From an uncultured Lachnospiraceae bacterium (GTDB lineage: Bacteria > Bacillota_A > Clostridia > Lachnospirales > Lachnospiraceae), in the NCBI GenBank assembly GCA_947564305.1, contig CANOBT010000040.1, forward strand, positions 1 through 37,485: a stretch of DNA of 37,485 nt. Direction: 5' to 3'. A program made the translations under genes and the position numbers. Of this stretch, positions 16,495-23,311 are shown piece after piece; position 1 is the stretch's first letter; every line of letters starts with the position of its first letter. The notes under the pieces are model-generated. The model made no database searches. It was not told where the DNA came from and was given only the letters and a program-made list of their open reading frames with translations.

Positions 16495-17094
16495 TTAATA
16501 GGCTGCAGAATTATCTGCTATATTTTCATTGAGTGAACTCTTCGCTGCCGCTTCGATATCTTTACTGAACAAAAACCGAAATACAGTTCTGATAAGCGGC
16601 TGAATAAAGAACAACTGGCTGAAAAATGCGAATGGAAGATTGAGGCACACCAGCTTCAGCCAGTTTGCCAGCAGTGTGAAAATATTGAATCCTGCATAAT
16701 AGGGATAATAAAACCACGCTGCCAGAAAACTCATTGCCGGGCACATCAGTCCTACTGTTGCACAGATAATCGCGCTTTCAAAAATGACCGGATGCGTTTT
16801 TCCTATTTCAAAATTTTTGCATGCAAGCCGGAAAGAACAAGGGCTTCCCATGATACATTCCAGGACATAGGCAAAAACAAACTCTATCAGGACTACGGCC
16901 CATATAGGCGCCATTCTCCCAAACATATAGATTCCGCCCTGTGAATTAATTGCACGAATGACAGAATCCGCACCGGTCACCTGCATCAGCGTGGAACCAT
17001 TGACTACATATAAGCTATAAAACACATAGGCATGCACTGTAACTAAAACGGTCAGGAAGGCAAACACCATCCTTTGAAATTGATTTCTTGGCAT
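16495..17094 (-). CDS. DUF2798 membrane protein
   Basis: The 199-residue protein has four TM segments arranged as two repeats of the DUF2798 unit. FQRMVFAFLTVLVTVHAYVFY and IWAVVLIEFVFAYVLECIMG form the first pair. IICATVGLMCPAMSFLAAWFY and WLKLVCLNLPFAFFSQLFFIQPLIRTVFRFLF form the second. Each ends with an arginine-bearing NLPFAFF/LIRTVFR-like motif. Function of the family is unknown. ATG 17094 (MPRNQFQRM) follows AGGAGGAAA and is preferred. An in-frame ATG at 17169 inside the hairpin repeat also has an SD and would add 25 residues, so two forms are possible. The leader from a good promoter (17311-17340) contains a structured RNA ending in a U-run, suggesting attenuation or ligand control. 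Confidence 0.85.
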   Translation of the reverse strand: MPRNQFQRMVFAFLTVLVTVHAYVFYSLYVVNGSTLMQVTGADSVIRAINSQGGIYMFGRMAPIWAVVLIEFVFAYVLECIMGSPCSFRLACKNFEIGKTHPVIFESAIICATVGLMCPAMSFLAAWFYYPYYAGFNIFTLLANWLKLVCLNLPFAFFSQLFFIQPLIRTVFRFLFSKDIEAAAKSSLNENIADNSAAY

Positions 17095-17123
17095 AAATTT
17101 TCCTCCTATCATTGAAATTGAAT

Positions 17124-17181
17124 GTAACGCCCCCTCACGTGGGGGCAGCGGCAGGTCGGAGAAAGGCATTTGCCTTTCTCC
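17124..17181 (-). repeat. Hairpin repeat element, copy 2 (inverted)
   Basis: On the minus strand it begins with a perfect 24-bp palindrome (17181-17158; arms GGAGAAAGGCA and TGCCTTTCTCC around AA). It then runs through CTGCCGCTG and a second hairpin (GCCCCC/GGGGGC at 17129-17146) to GGGGGCGTTAC at 17124. It matches copy 1 in order, sequence and end. It sits in the leader of the DUF2798 gene, just before its ribosome binding site, and its SD-ATG is in frame with that gene. Confidence 0.8.
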
Positions 17182-17192
17182 TCATCAAAAAA

Positions 17193-17275
17193 ACACAGGC
17201 AGACTGCCGCCCAATCTAATCCAGAAATTGAACCATGTTCCGTAATCAGATTTACGTGCAGAGCACTACCTGTGT
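17193..17275 (-). ncRNA. Candidate structured leader RNA ending in a U-run
   Basis: The outer stem pairs ACACAGGTAG (17275-17266) with CTGCCTGTGT (17202-17193) with one imperfect pair, directly followed by seven T (17193-17187). Inside are small stems: GTGC/GCAC, CGTAA/TTACG around ATCTGA, and GAAC/GTTC. GGCAG/CTGCC near the 3' side could compete with the outer stem. It lies about 30 nt after the predicted start of transcription for the DUF2798 gene. A promoter, folded RNA, U-run and gene in that order is attenuator or riboswitch architecture. It matches no riboswitch class I recognise. It could instead be the terminator of the EamA gene or a small MITE (CATCA flanks both sides). Confidence 0.4.
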
Positions 17276-17310
17276 CATCATGTGTGTTTTTTATTTTTGC
17301 TGCGGTTGAC

Positions 17311-17340
17311 ATTTTAGCATATTTATTTTCGAAAAGTCAA
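17311..17340 (-). promoter_or_regulatory. Promoter upstream of the structured leader and DUF2798 gene
   Basis: On the minus strand TTGACT (17340-17335) and TAAAAT (17316-17311) are separated by 18 bases. It lies 28 bp past the EamA stop and would give a leader of about 210 nt before the DUF2798 ATG. Confidence 0.6.
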
Positions 17341-17367
17341 ATGTTTTTTCAAAAATTCAGGGTTGTT

Positions 17368-18318
17368 TTAATTTTTCTCCAGGCGTACATGATTCACAAC
17401 ATAAATTCCCGCACAAACCAAAACCAATGCAGCAATACTCTTGATTCCCAATGTCTGGCTCTCTCCTTCTAAAAACAGGGCCGATAAGATTACGCCAAAT
17501 ACCGGATTCATAAATCCAAAAACAGCGACTCTGGAAATAGGATTATATTTTAATAAAATCCCCCAAAGAGAATATGCCACTGCAGAAATCAAGGCAAGAT
17601 AAATCAGCATTGCTATGGACGCCCCATGAAATCCGGTTACCTTTCCGCCCATTACCATCCCCCAGATACTCATAATGATACCGCCCAGCACGAACTGATA
17701 TCCGCTTAATACGACCGGATTTTCTTTTTTAGAATACCGTTTTAAATAGACGGAAGAAAAGGCATAGGCCACTGTAGAAATCAGAATAAATCCTTCTCCT
17801 GTAAAGGACAGAGATGTATCTAATCCATCCTTTGTCACATTGACCAGAACCACACCCAAAAATCCAAGCGCACACCCTGACATCTTTCTCACTGTCAATT
17901 TCTCCTGACGAAAGAGAAGACTTGCCACCAGAATCGCAATAAAGACATTCACTGCCTCAATAATGGATGCTTTCACCCCTGTAGTGTGGGCCAGCCCAAT
18001 ATAAAAAAATAAATACTGGGCTACAGTCTGCAGCATACTAAGCCATACAATCTTACCAAAAGATTCCTTCTTCGGCAGCAAAAATCGATGGTTCAGCACG
18101 CTTCCGATTGCAATCGTAAAAATACCCGCCAGAGTAAAGCGATATCCTGCAAATAAAATCTGGGCCGCCGTATCCTCCGCCGGAATAGAAAATAGCATAT
18201 AACCAATCTTGATACATGGAAATGCGCTTCCCCACAGGGCGCAGCAGAGCATTGCGCCAAGCCAGACTACCACTGTCTTTGTCATAAAATCTTCTGTTAC
18301 CAGTTTCTTATCTTCCAT
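17368..18318 (-). CDS. EamA-family (DMT) transporter
   Basis: This roughly 316-residue membrane protein has ten predicted TM helices in two EamA repeats. The first repeat contains LCCALWGSAFPCIKIGYML and TTGVKASIIEAVNVFIAILVA. The second contains FILISTVAYAFSSVYLKRYSKK and NPISRVAVFGFMNPVFGVILSALFL, ending IAALVLVCAGIYVVNHV. The family exports or exchanges small metabolites such as amino acids or nucleotide precursors; the substrate is not readable. The start is uncertain: ATG 18318 is used, TTG 18327 and a later ATG are alternatives. It is the last gene after the 4Fe-4S and YczE-like genes (20-bp and 10-bp gaps), so the three are probably co-transcribed. Confidence 0.9.
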   Translation of the reverse strand: MEDKKLVTEDFMTKTVVVWLGAMLCCALWGSAFPCIKIGYMLFSIPAEDTAAQILFAGYRFTLAGIFTIAIGSVLNHRFLLPKKESFGKIVWLSMLQTVAQYLFFYIGLAHTTGVKASIIEAVNVFIAILVASLLFRQEKLTVRKMSGCALGFLGVVLVNVTKDGLDTSLSFTGEGFILISTVAYAFSSVYLKRYSKKENPVVLSGYQFVLGGIIMSIWGMVMGGKVTGFHGASIAMLIYLALISAVAYSLWGILLKYNPISRVAVFGFMNPVFGVILSALFLEGESQTLGIKSIAALVLVCAGIYVVNHVRLEKN

Positions 18319-18347
18319 CTCCTCCAAGCCTTTCCTGAGTCTATCTT

Positions 18348-18980
18348 CTAAGCATCTTTTCCAAATAGAAATGGTTCCGAAAAACTGTGGTTAAAAAATA
18401 CAATCAATGGTCCCATGAAAAATGCCGTAATCAGTGTGCCGATGCCGGGCAGCAGCCCTGCCAGTGTCCCGATGATCACACAGAGCAGGTCGCAGCCGAT
18501 ACGAACAAATTTGAAAGGCAGTTTTCGCTTCTCTGAAATGACGATAGGGATTGCATCATATACGGAAACTCCCAGATTGGAAGTCATATAGAGCGACGAA
18601 GCAAAGCACATCACCAGAACTCCTATGGCAAGAAACACGACCCGTACCATCAGTCCGGGTTCAGGGCTGAAATGGTTAATCACCGCGCAGGCGAAATCTA
18701 CCACATATCCTGTCAGAAACATATTTACCAGAGTAGCCGCACCCATACAGCTTCTGGCGATTACCAGATCAAGCAGCAGCATAATTCCGCTCAATATCAT
18801 ATAATAGGTTCCATAAGCGGTCTTTTCTTCAAAAAAGCGGCCCCAGATTCCCTGGGCAAAACATTGAAACGGGTCTACACCGAACTGTGAGCATTTAAAA
18901 AATCCAACCGCAATTGCACATAAAATCACACCCGCGGTTGTCATAAAAATACGTTTTCCGAAATTTCCTGTCTGCTTCAT
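18348..18980 (-). CDS. YczE/YitT-type integral membrane protein
   Basis: This protein of about 210 residues has five hydrophobic segments. FMTTAGVILCAIAVGFFKCSQ opens it, followed by FGVDPFQCFAQGIWG, a motif typical of the YczE (COG2364) membrane proteins. A second copy of the motif reads SLYMTSNLGVSVYDAIPIVI. The C-terminal region GTLAGLLPGIGTLITAFFMGPLIVFF is the last pair of helices. Function is unknown; members are seen beside regulators and transporters. A GTG at 18983 directly precedes the ATG at 18980 and either may be used after GGGAGAAAGA. The position between a ferredoxin-type protein and an EamA transporter suggests a shared membrane process, not identified. Confidence 0.85.
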   Translation of the reverse strand: MKQTGNFGKRIFMTTAGVILCAIAVGFFKCSQFGVDPFQCFAQGIWGRFFEEKTAYGTYYMILSGIMLLLDLVIARSCMGAATLVNMFLTGYVVDFACAVINHFSPEPGLMVRVVFLAIGVLVMCFASSLYMTSNLGVSVYDAIPIVISEKRKLPFKFVRIGCDLLCVIIGTLAGLLPGIGTLITAFFMGPLIVFFNHSFSEPFLFGKDA

Positions 18981-18993
18981 CACTCTTTCTCCC

Positions 18994-20289
18994 TTATTTT
19001 TTCTTCTGCATAGACAGCAGCTTGTCCAGATAAACGGACTTGAACTGCTTGCTTGCCAGCGCCTGTTTCAGCGGCGGCAGCTTTAAAATAGTTCCAAACA
19101 CAGCGGCCATCGCCCGATGGTTTGCAAATGCCTGGTTATCAAATATCAGATTCTGCAAAGTTCCCTTCTCAATTGCCTGCAGCACAAACCGGTGGGTACT
19201 GTTGACCGGCGTGATGACCTGCACCGGGCGATGTTCCAATTGGATAGCGCCAGTGGGGCAATTTCGCGCACAGACACCGCAGCCCAGACAGATTTCCGTA
19301 TCAATCACAGGATGCTTTTTTGGCTTCCCATCCCCCTCCTGCTCCTTCTCTTCCAGGGCAATCGCAAGAATCGGACAGACCTTTGCACACTTTCCGCACC
19401 CAATACATTTTTCCAAAGACACCTGTGGAATATAGTTGGTAGTTGCAACCGGCTGCATAGGGCTGAAATGTCTTGCCGCCTGCAGGGCTTCGCAGCAGCA
19501 GCCGCAGCAGTTGCAGATAAATGCCGGATGTTCCCGCACATTTTCTCCAATCTGCACCAAATTCGCCGCATAGGAGCGCTCTAATGCATCTTTTGCCTCT
19601 TCCTTAGAAATAAGCCGTGCATACTCTCCATGCTCTGCCAGAGAACGTGCTACATTATCAAATGTCAGACACACATCCCAGGGAGCGTCAATCTCACAGG
19701 GATGCCCCGCATGATACATCTTGTGGCGGCAATAGCAAGTCCCCAACCCAATGTACTTTGCTTCTTCCACAATATGAGTGGCACGTTCATAATCCAGGAT
19801 ATGATTTGTCTTGTCATTGGTGAGCACCGGCTCCTGCACGAATACCCGCCCCAGTCTCGTCTCAGTAACAAAGAACAAATCTTTGACAAAATCTTCCTCC
19901 ACGTTCATATACTGGTAGTATAATTCACTCAAATATTTTTGGTCAATGTCGCCTCTGGTACGCATCAATGCAAATTCAATAAATCCTGCCATGGGCGGCG
20001 GCATCACAAACTGCCTCTGCCCGTGGTACTCAGAATCCACCAACAAAGCTTTTTCGCAGAGATGGTCCAACAGCTTCTCTGCTTTCGCCTCTGTCGTCCC
20101 CCAGATTTTTGCTGCTTTCTTTAAGGTAAACGGGCGGACCGGAAGCAGTGCTACCCACTTTGCCTCCTTCTCCGTATATAATACCTGCAGAATCTTATAT
20201 AAGGTATCTGACGGCGGCGCTCCCTGCGTGAACCAGTTGATTCGCTCCTCCAGGTTTTTGTATGCATCTCTTGTTGTCAAATGTCCCAT
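18994..20289 (-). CDS. 4Fe-4S dicluster protein with N-terminal winged-helix-like region
   Basis: The 431-residue protein has three parts. Residues 1 to about 110 look like a DNA-binding or adaptor winged helix (RPFTLKKAAKIWGTTEAKAEKLLDHL split over two helices, then VDSEYHGQRQFVMPPPMAG). The middle has cysteine clusters GTCYCRHKMYHAGHPCE and FICNCCGCCCEALQAA, which could bind another metal centre. The C-terminal part has two ferredoxin motifs, CIGCGKCAKVCP and CLGCGVCARNCP, each giving one 4Fe-4S cluster. It has no signal peptide and should be cytosolic. The start follows GAGGAGAGGAG. Electron partners are not in the window. It heads the operon with the YczE-like and EamA membrane proteins and lies 22 bp after the HipA-like kinase gene. 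Confidence 0.9.
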   Translation of the reverse strand: MGHLTTRDAYKNLEERINWFTQGAPPSDTLYKILQVLYTEKEAKWVALLPVRPFTLKKAAKIWGTTEAKAEKLLDHLCEKALLVDSEYHGQRQFVMPPPMAGFIEFALMRTRGDIDQKYLSELYYQYMNVEEDFVKDLFFVTETRLGRVFVQEPVLTNDKTNHILDYERATHIVEEAKYIGLGTCYCRHKMYHAGHPCEIDAPWDVCLTFDNVARSLAEHGEYARLISKEEAKDALERSYAANLVQIGENVREHPAFICNCCGCCCEALQAARHFSPMQPVATTNYIPQVSLEKCIGCGKCAKVCPILAIALEEKEQEGDGKPKKHPVIDTEICLGCGVCARNCPTGAIQLEHRPVQVITPVNSTHRFVLQAIEKGTLQNLIFDNQAFANHRAMAAVFGTILKLPPLKQALASKQFKSVYLDKLLSMQKKK

Positions 20290-20311
20290 AAGTCGTACTC
20301 CTCTCCTCTTT

Positions 20312-21214
20312 CTAAATATCTGTCAGCCGAAGTGCCTGTTCATAAATTGGCAGTAATAGTTTTTCTAACCTCGCCCGGATATATGTCTGATAAAATTCAC
20401 ACTGAATTTCTGAAAGATAGGGCACACTGCTAATAAAAGAATTGATTTTTTCTATATCAATCCTACGGACGATTTTTAAAAGTGAACTTATACATTCTTT
20501 ATAACCGCACTCCCTGAGAAAATCATAATAACGTATTTTCCCTCCGTGCTCATGGATTGCTGATGTGGGAAACTGAAAAATACGAGCATTTAATTCGTCT
20601 TCATTCTCTAATATTTTTTTCATCACCTTTTCATCAGCCTGGGGCAGCAGACAGCTTCCGCAATCAAATACCGGCGCAATTTCCACAAACTGTGAATCGT
20701 GAGAAACAAGAAAGCCCCAGTTGCCATTATGCCGATCAAAATTTCCAAGCAATGTATCAATGATAAACATATCCCAAAAGTATGTCTTAAGCTCTACCGG
20801 ATTAACAAACTGTTGTTTTTCAATCGTTTCCATAATATCAGATAACTCCGTACCAGTTCCTCCATGCTCTGAATCAATCACCGTATTTTTGATAGAGCAA
20901 AAATCATACAGCACCTTTCCGCCTGCGGTAAAGTCTTTACATGCACAGACAACTTTCGTCCTTTCAGAGATTTGAAAGGTTCCAAGCAATGTTTCCTGTG
21001 CACAAACTCCAAGCATCCGAAAAATACTGCTGGAAATATGTTCGCTAAAGCAGGTATTAGTATAAGATAATTCCGTTGGTTTATTTTTAGCGGATGGCGG
21101 AAATTTTAACATATACATATCTCCGTCATATTCTATGGCAATCTTTTTTCCGTTCGCTCCATTATAAGCTTTTCTGAAAATCTTTCTGCATTGCGTAAAA
21201 TCAATTTTCCCCAT
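20312..21214 (-). CDS. HipA-like protein kinase (CtkA/HipA-C type)
   Basis: The 300-residue protein has the HipA C-terminal kinase pattern. A possible ATP-contacting lysine sits in YMLKFPP (K37). The catalytic loop is IIDTLLGNFDRHNGNWGFL (D160, R161, H162, N165). The metal-binding Asp is in APVFDCGSCLL (D184). HipA kinases phosphorylate translation factors or tRNA synthetases and act as toxins; the shorter CtkA-like group has less clear roles. The N-terminal subdomain of full HipA is absent. The gene overlaps a small upstream ORF by 14 bp, an arrangement seen in toxin-antitoxin and HipS-HipT-like pairs. No HTH antitoxin (HipB) is nearby. Toxicity is inference. Confidence 0.82.
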   Translation of the reverse strand: MGKIDFTQCRKIFRKAYNGANGKKIAIEYDGDMYMLKFPPSAKNKPTELSYTNTCFSEHISSSIFRMLGVCAQETLLGTFQISERTKVVCACKDFTAGGKVLYDFCSIKNTVIDSEHGGTGTELSDIMETIEKQQFVNPVELKTYFWDMFIIDTLLGNFDRHNGNWGFLVSHDSQFVEIAPVFDCGSCLLPQADEKVMKKILENEDELNARIFQFPTSAIHEHGGKIRYYDFLRECGYKECISSLLKIVRRIDIEKINSFISSVPYLSEIQCEFYQTYIRARLEKLLLPIYEQALRLTDI

Positions 21215-21488
21215 TTATCCCACCTCCCCATAGAAACTTACTCCTAAGATAATCTGCATGCTCATGAGTGATTGCCTCCTCACTAATCTCTGCTGTATTA
21301 ATACTCCCATATAGTTCCCCCCACAAACAGTCAATCAGAGAAGAATTGCTTTTCAATCCCTCTTTATACGCATCCAAATCGTGCTGTAAATAACCCGGCA
21401 GACCAAATTCATACGATTGTTCACGAAGTTTCTGCATAGAAGGTTTTACAGTATCAGCAGGATAACCCTCTTTTTCTTTCACTTTCAT
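21201..21488 (-). CDS. Small protein coupled to the HipA-like kinase
   Basis: This protein of about 95 residues begins MKVKEKEGYPADTVKPSM and contains GLPGYLQHDLDAYKEGL and CLWGELYGSINTAEIS. It is acidic in the middle and has no TM helix, signal peptide or clear HTH. Its stop lies inside the kinase gene (14-bp overlap), so translation is coupled. The ATG at 21488 follows AGGAGG by 12 bases; a GTG at 21500 abuts that site and is less likely. It may be a partner or antitoxin of the kinase, but it matches no antitoxin family I can name. Confidence 0.72.
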   Translation of the reverse strand: MKVKEKEGYPADTVKPSMQKLREQSYEFGLPGYLQHDLDAYKEGLKSNSSLIDCLWGELYGSINTAEISEEAITHEHADYLRSKFLWGGGINGEN

Positions 21489-21601
21489 TTTGAAAAGCAC
21501 CTCCTACTATTTTAAACGCCACCTGACCAAAACGTTCATAATCTGCGCATACATCACGTCTTCTATCATATCACCCTTTTTTCTTTAATTCTAGTGAAAA
21601 A

Positions 21602-21642
21602 GACTGCTGCAACTGAGATTTTTAATCTCCGCTGCAACAGTC
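21602..21642 (-). terminator. Intrinsic terminator of the apiose-type operon
   Basis: On the minus strand GACTGTTGCA (21642-21633) pairs with TGCAGCAGTC (21611-21602), with one G-U wobble. The inner stem GAGATT/AATCTC closes on AAA. Five T follow (21601-21597). It lies 86 bp past the GH140-like stop. As with the 8378 hairpin, the imperfect pair is a wobble only on the minus strand. Confidence 0.82.
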
Positions 21643-21727
21643 CTTTCTAAACACTCCAACCATCTGCACTACTGTAACAGATTGATAAAGCCATTATTTA
21701 TATTTCATAGCAAGTTTCTATTTCTTA

Positions 21728-23215
21728 CTACCACTCAAATACTTTTTTAACAACTTTATTTTCTTCCATATTATAGTACGTCTGTTCTTTCACCGGAGCT
21801 TCTGTTTTTTCTTTGCTCACAATCAGCACCCAGTCATGCTCTGCGCCGGCATCCGGGGTGGATACGGATAATTTTCCTCCCGATACCTGCACGCTGCATG
21901 CCTCGTCAGTGGTATGTTCAGCATCACAGTAGAACTTCCCGTCTCTTGGGTTATACCACCATGCAAATGCCTCTACCTTCAATTCCTCCGGAGCCTCCGG
22001 ATTCCAGAGCCTTCCCAGATTCAATACGGTATCGCCGCCGCTTGGGAAATAAACGCATGCGAAACGGTTGTCAGGGCTTGCGCATGCCTGAAGATGCTCA
22101 TCCAACACATCCTCACCCTGAATCTCCGGCAAAATATCCTGAACCGGCCTGAAAGTCATAATCTGCATGGCATCAGAAAATTCCCGCAGGTTTTTCATAT
22201 GAGCAGACCCCTCTGACTGCAGAGCCTCATACCAGGTCAGTTTGCTGATAGGGCTTCTCTCCTGCTCGGAAACACAGCACCATACGGAAGCATGCCCATA
22301 GGTATATCCGAATGCCCCGGAAAACAACGACCAGTATGCCCGCTTTCTGTTCATCCAGGAGCCGTGCATCAGAGTTTCTTCCGTGATAGGCCATGAAGTC
22401 GGCATCATTTCATAGGCTGGCTCTCCGTCCCATACCGGCATTGTGCGCTCTCGCTGATACTCCTTTGCTACCAGTTCATAGTTTTTCGGCTCCAGACCGT
22501 GTCCGGACTGCAGCATGATAAAGTCAATCCAGGCTTCCTCGTCCGTCCAGTAGGACATGGTGGAACATTCTCCTGTTCCCATCTCATGGCATGCATGGTA
22601 GGTCATCAGTACTTCTTTCCAGGAAGCATCCGGCTGATTGTATCTTAAATCTTTATCCAATACTCCTTTGGCGATACCTTCTGCCATCCGGCGCCATACA
22701 TTTTTGTAATCCACACCTCCGTGGATAGGCTGGCGGTCTCCTCCCAGACACCAGAGGATGTTATTTCTATTCCTGTAACGGTTTCCAATCCACTGTCCAT
22801 AGCGGTATGCATTTTCTTCGGTAATCGTCTTTTCGTAGGTGGAACCGCCCCAATCGCTTCCTACCACCAACTGCCCCCATACAGGCAGGAGCAGGACATA
22901 AAAACCATATTCTTCCGCCTTATTTAAAATCCAGTCCAGATATTCAAAATAACGTTCGTTGGGGGTATCCGGATTGTCATTCAGCAAGGCCTTTTCCCCT
23001 GAAGGATTACGCATCTCCAAATCTCTCTCCGGATCTAAGGCTACAATCTGAAGCACTGTGAAACCCTGACTTTTTCTTTTCTTCATCAGATACTCCACAT
23101 CATCCCATTTCATCCTCTGAGGTATCGTCCAGTTCGTGTCTGCAATCCATGTAAACGGCTTGCCCTCGGCAGTCACGAAATACCGCTTATTTTCTGAAAT
23201 TCTTAATTTTTCCAT
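21728..23215 (-). CDS. DUF4038 glycoside hydrolase, GH140-like (apiosidase family)
   Basis: The 495-residue protein has a DUF4038 TIM-barrel start (ISENKRYFVTAEGKPFTWIA, then WDDVEYLMKKRKSQGFTVLQ). Likely catalytic acids are D160 in NILWCLGGDRQP and E265 in MPVWDGEPAYEMMP, matching the Asp/Glu layout of GH140. The C-terminal roughly 95 residues resemble the collagen-binding-like beta domain common in this family (FAWWYNPRDGKFY). GH140 enzymes release apiose-linked sugars from rhamnogalacturonan II; other DUF4038 members act on different substrates. There is no signal peptide, so hydrolysis would be cytosolic on imported apiosides. It is the last gene of the operon with isomerase, transketolase and kinase. 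AAAGGTG precedes the ATG. Confidence 0.85.
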   Translation of the reverse strand: MEKLRISENKRYFVTAEGKPFTWIADTNWTIPQRMKWDDVEYLMKKRKSQGFTVLQIVALDPERDLEMRNPSGEKALLNDNPDTPNERYFEYLDWILNKAEEYGFYVLLLPVWGQLVVGSDWGGSTYEKTITEENAYRYGQWIGNRYRNRNNILWCLGGDRQPIHGGVDYKNVWRRMAEGIAKGVLDKDLRYNQPDASWKEVLMTYHACHEMGTGECSTMSYWTDEEAWIDFIMLQSGHGLEPKNYELVAKEYQRERTMPVWDGEPAYEMMPTSWPITEETLMHGSWMNRKRAYWSLFSGAFGYTYGHASVWCCVSEQERSPISKLTWYEALQSEGSAHMKNLREFSDAMQIMTFRPVQDILPEIQGEDVLDEHLQACASPDNRFACVYFPSGGDTVLNLGRLWNPEAPEELKVEAFAWWYNPRDGKFYCDAEHTTDEACSVQVSGGKLSVSTPDAGAEHDWVLIVSKEKTEAPVKEQTYYNMEENKVVKKVFEW

Positions 23216-23249
23216 GGTCTTTGCACCTTTCTATCTATTGAAAATGTTG

Positions 23250-23304
23250 TACTGCCTATATATCAAGATTTTGGAAATATTATACTGCCTATATATCAAG
23301 ATTT
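23250..23304. repeat. Two 22-bp direct repeats in the kinase/hydrolase gap
   Basis: The 22 bases starting TACTGCCTATATATCAAG occur at 23250-23271 and exactly again at 23283-23304, a 33-bp period. They fill most of the 96-bp gap between the kinase stop and the GH140-like start. Role unknown: recent duplication, regulator site or RNA processing site. Confidence 0.75.
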
Positions 23305-23311
23305 CGCTCTA

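Noticed and set aside
15567..17181. Composite transposon formed by the inverted hairpin repeats
   Set aside because: The copies are under 80 bp, encode no transposase and have no clear target duplication. They look like dispersed hairpin repeats.
17183..17280. MITE with CATCA target duplication
   Set aside because: CATCA flanks the element on both sides, but on one side an A-run intervenes and the terminal repeats are imperfect. The promoter-leader-gene order gives a simpler reading.
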